From positions 312 to 64,311 of the forward strand of contig JAKCWW010001668.1 in NCBI GenBank assembly GCA_026260175.1: a stretch of 64,000 bases of DNA, given 5' to 3'. The position numbers and the translations under genes were made by a program. Every line of letters starts with the position of its first letter. Positions within the stretch are counted from its first letter, which is position 1. Source of the DNA: Reticulitermes lucifugus. Its lineage: Eukaryota; Arthropoda; Insecta; Blattodea; Rhinotermitidae. This document shows positions 61,935 to 64,000 of this stretch, piece by piece. The notes under the pieces were generated by a model that was given only the letters and a program-made list of their open reading frames with translations, was not told the origin of the DNA and made no database searches.

Positions 61935-62987
61935 GTTAACATATACTTTCTAAGACAGAGATAGACAAGGTTGGATTCCTGGTGTGGGTGATACAGTCTC
62001 TCCATGTTACCAAACAGCTTTTTCTTGAAAATGCACACATTGTGGTTCTGAACTCAGAATATATATTTTTTATTAAAGTGTAGAAATATTTGTAAGCTTA
62101 AAATTTGAATTAATGTAACCAAAATTAAAATTATTCTTTATGTGGGTTTCTTTGGTAGGAGGGTTAGCCATAGCTCTGTAGTGACATTTTTCACTTGATT
62201 AAAAGAACATGTCACCAAGTGATGTAACATACATCGTGAAAGTCCGTGCTAATATATCTGTATGTTTTTCAGTGTCTGTGCCTTTACCTGCATGTGCAAA
62301 TTGTTTTAATATATCTTATACTACTACATACACTTGGACAGGAAATTTGATTGTTTCTTACAAATAAGGCCTGTCTCTTTACCAATGAGTGTTGTGAGTT
62401 CTGTGTGTAATACTTGATATTACTCCAGTCCTTCACAAACCACAGATTTCACATATTCAGTTTCTGATTTGTATCTAGTTGTGCCATCCACCATGTTCAG
62501 TTTTGTGTATCCACAGTTTTCAGTCTGTGTGTACACAAAAACAATTGGTGGCTTCTTCACCAAAAAATTGATATTGGTTGGGGGCACGGCATAATGTCAT
62601 CTGAAATCAGTTGTGTATCTTCCAGATTACTGCTGCAGTTTGTCTTTTTGTTACTTTTTTGTTTTATATCTCGTTCCTTTTCAGGCATGTTACTATGTAT
62701 TTTTTTGTGTTTAATGAAGAAGCCTGTTACTTAGACTTCGTAGAATGCTAACAGTAGGTGGGTTCCCCAAATCCACAATTTTCCTTTAGTTCTTTGTTTT
62801 TCAGGAACATAGATCCCGCAGTTTGTGAGGTGTTACTGTGTTTTTACACTCAAAAGTAAAGTAAAAATGCAGTTTATGTTTGTAAGATATGTTGCTTTGA
62901 ATTTCCTTGTGACAAGTGTTTATTGTTTATTTATTACTGTCACACAAATTGTAACCTGAGCTGCTGGCTGCCTTTAGCTTCTTCCAT

Positions 62988-63075
62988 TATACAGGATATA
63001 CACAAAAGAATGGTGCGGTTTCCCTTTATTCACCATTGAAACCGCACCATTCTTTTGTGTATACCCTGTATATGT
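62988..63075. repeat. Hairpin element with nearly identical 35-bp arms
   Basis: The left arm ATACAGGATATACACAAAAG followed by AATGGTGCGGTTT (from 62990) and the inverted right arm (ATACAGGGTATACACAAAAG, then the same bases) differ at one position, around a 17-base loop. It looks like a very short, recent MITE or a terminal-repeat pair with almost no interior. Confidence 0.8.
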
Positions 63076-64000
63076 TTGTCATTTTGTGTGATTTGCCACG
63101 TACCATTCACTGGCATGTTCCTCTTTTTCCCATGAATAATGCATGATGATGTGTGTACCAGATCATTTGTGTCCTTACTAGATCAAGTGCTGTTGATTCT
63201 GATGGGTATTTTTTGTGGTTTTAGATGTTATTTAGGCATATATTAGTGCATTCTTTGCAAATACAATGGTCCTGATGTTTGAATCTGATACATGAGGGAC
63301 ATACTTTTTTTAAGTTTCTCAACCAAAGGCAAAACGTGTTAAAATGAAAAGTTCGCTGATATTCTTATTGGATGTTTCATTGTTTCTTCATTTCCAGTAG
63401 CAGGGTTTAATTTAATTTTTTATGTCTTATGACTGTGTGTGCAATAGTTTTTTTAAAGCAAAAGAAATAAATGAAAATGAGTGATCCTTATTTGATCTTG
63501 CATTATTTCCTCATTGTTGAAATAAATTTTTGTGTTTTATGTTTATGAACTTGGGTGCAGATGTTTTTGCAAAAAAAAAATCAGAATTGAAACAAAGAAT
63601 TTATCCATATTTTGATGTATTATTTCTTTGTCTTTAGTAGCATGTTTTTAATTCTATTTTTGAGTGCAGGTGCAGGTACATCACCACAGTTCAGATAAAG
63701 CTTTGCATGCTAGTAATTCAAAGAAATGCTTTATGGTCATACTGTTTCATGCAGTTTCAGAACCACTCTTGAGTTTGTTAAATTTGACATGTAAAAGTTC
63801 CTCATTCTCTATTAAAGTGTGTAATGTTTTGGTTGTATTGGCCAGGAAAGTCTGTACCTTTACTTGTAGGTGATACTTTATGTTTATTTCATTAAATATT
63901 TATCATAGAAATTATATTCCACCCCAAGTTTGAGACATTTAGGAGTTTGTTTTCTTATATAATTACTACAAGGTAAATGTGTTTATTTTTGAAGACAGTT

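Larger units (their letters stand above)
59175..64000 (+). other. 3' flank or long 3' UTR of the ASB gene
   Basis: No exon of another gene is seen to the window edge. The plus strand is rich in T over A and G over C, continuing the skew of the ASB gene, which suggests transcription may run on. AATAAA occurs near 61530, 63466 and 63519, the latter two in a clearly T/GT-rich setting. The interval holds an AT microsatellite (59608-59649) and four inverted repeats listed separately. Confidence 0.35.

Noticed and set aside
1-64000. Retroviral, LTR or Polinton-type fossils
   Set aside because: No gag, integrase, envelope or capsid motifs and no long terminal repeats in direct orientation were recognised.
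1-64000. CRISPR arrays, operons or bacterial-type genes
   Set aside because: All supported genes are spliced and eukaryotic; the repeats present are tandem or transposon-derived without regular spacers.

Overview
This is a eukaryotic, insect-type window: intron-rich genes with GT-AG junctions, AT-rich noncoding DNA, mariner elements, tRNA-derived SINEs and short TA- or TTAA-flanked MITEs. The protein sequences and the repeat content suggest a hemimetabolous insect, most likely Blattodea (cockroach or termite); the order is an inference.

Four protein-coding genes are supported exon by exon. (1) Plus strand, 1468-5762: the 3' part of TTLL2, a tubulin polyglutamylase-like ligase whose first exons lie outside or were not found. 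(2) Minus strand, 35844 down to 28986: complete MTF-1, the metal-responsive transcription factor, in 7 coding exons (1097 aa) with six C2H2 fingers and the copper-binding Cys cluster. (3) Plus strand, 36424-45137: complete ribosomal protein S4 in 6 coding exons (263 aa) with a 5'TOP-like start and a polyA signal. (4) Plus strand, 52504-59174: complete ankyrin-repeat/SOCS-box protein in 7 coding exons (673 aa), a probable Cullin-5 E3 substrate receptor with an N-myristoylation-type start. MTF-1 and RpS4 are head to head across about 560 bp that contains a perfect DRE palindrome.

The 20 kb between 8.9 and 29.0 kb has no convincing exon. It holds most of the mobile DNA: two mariners (one full length but decayed, one internally deleted), a pogo/Tigger-like relic, LINE 3' ends, SINEs, a piggyBac-like MITE and a TA-flanked MITE with a SINE nested in it. 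Its base skew matches minus-strand transcription, so part of it could be a very long MTF-1 3' UTR. The 4.8 kb after the ASB gene shows the opposite skew and may be its 3' UTR.

The most unusual signal is a short core, CTGA(A/T)GA - T - hairpin - GAAAC, found in four inverted-repeat elements (13.5, 28.4, 60.1-60.8 and 61.0-61.3 kb) whose flanks look unrelated. It resembles the two conserved strands of the hammerhead ribozyme. The core is seen in the sequence; ribozyme activity is a hypothesis. A second notable pattern is a roughly 140-bp tandem repeat present at 5.9-6.5 kb and, inverted, at 27.3-27.8 kb.
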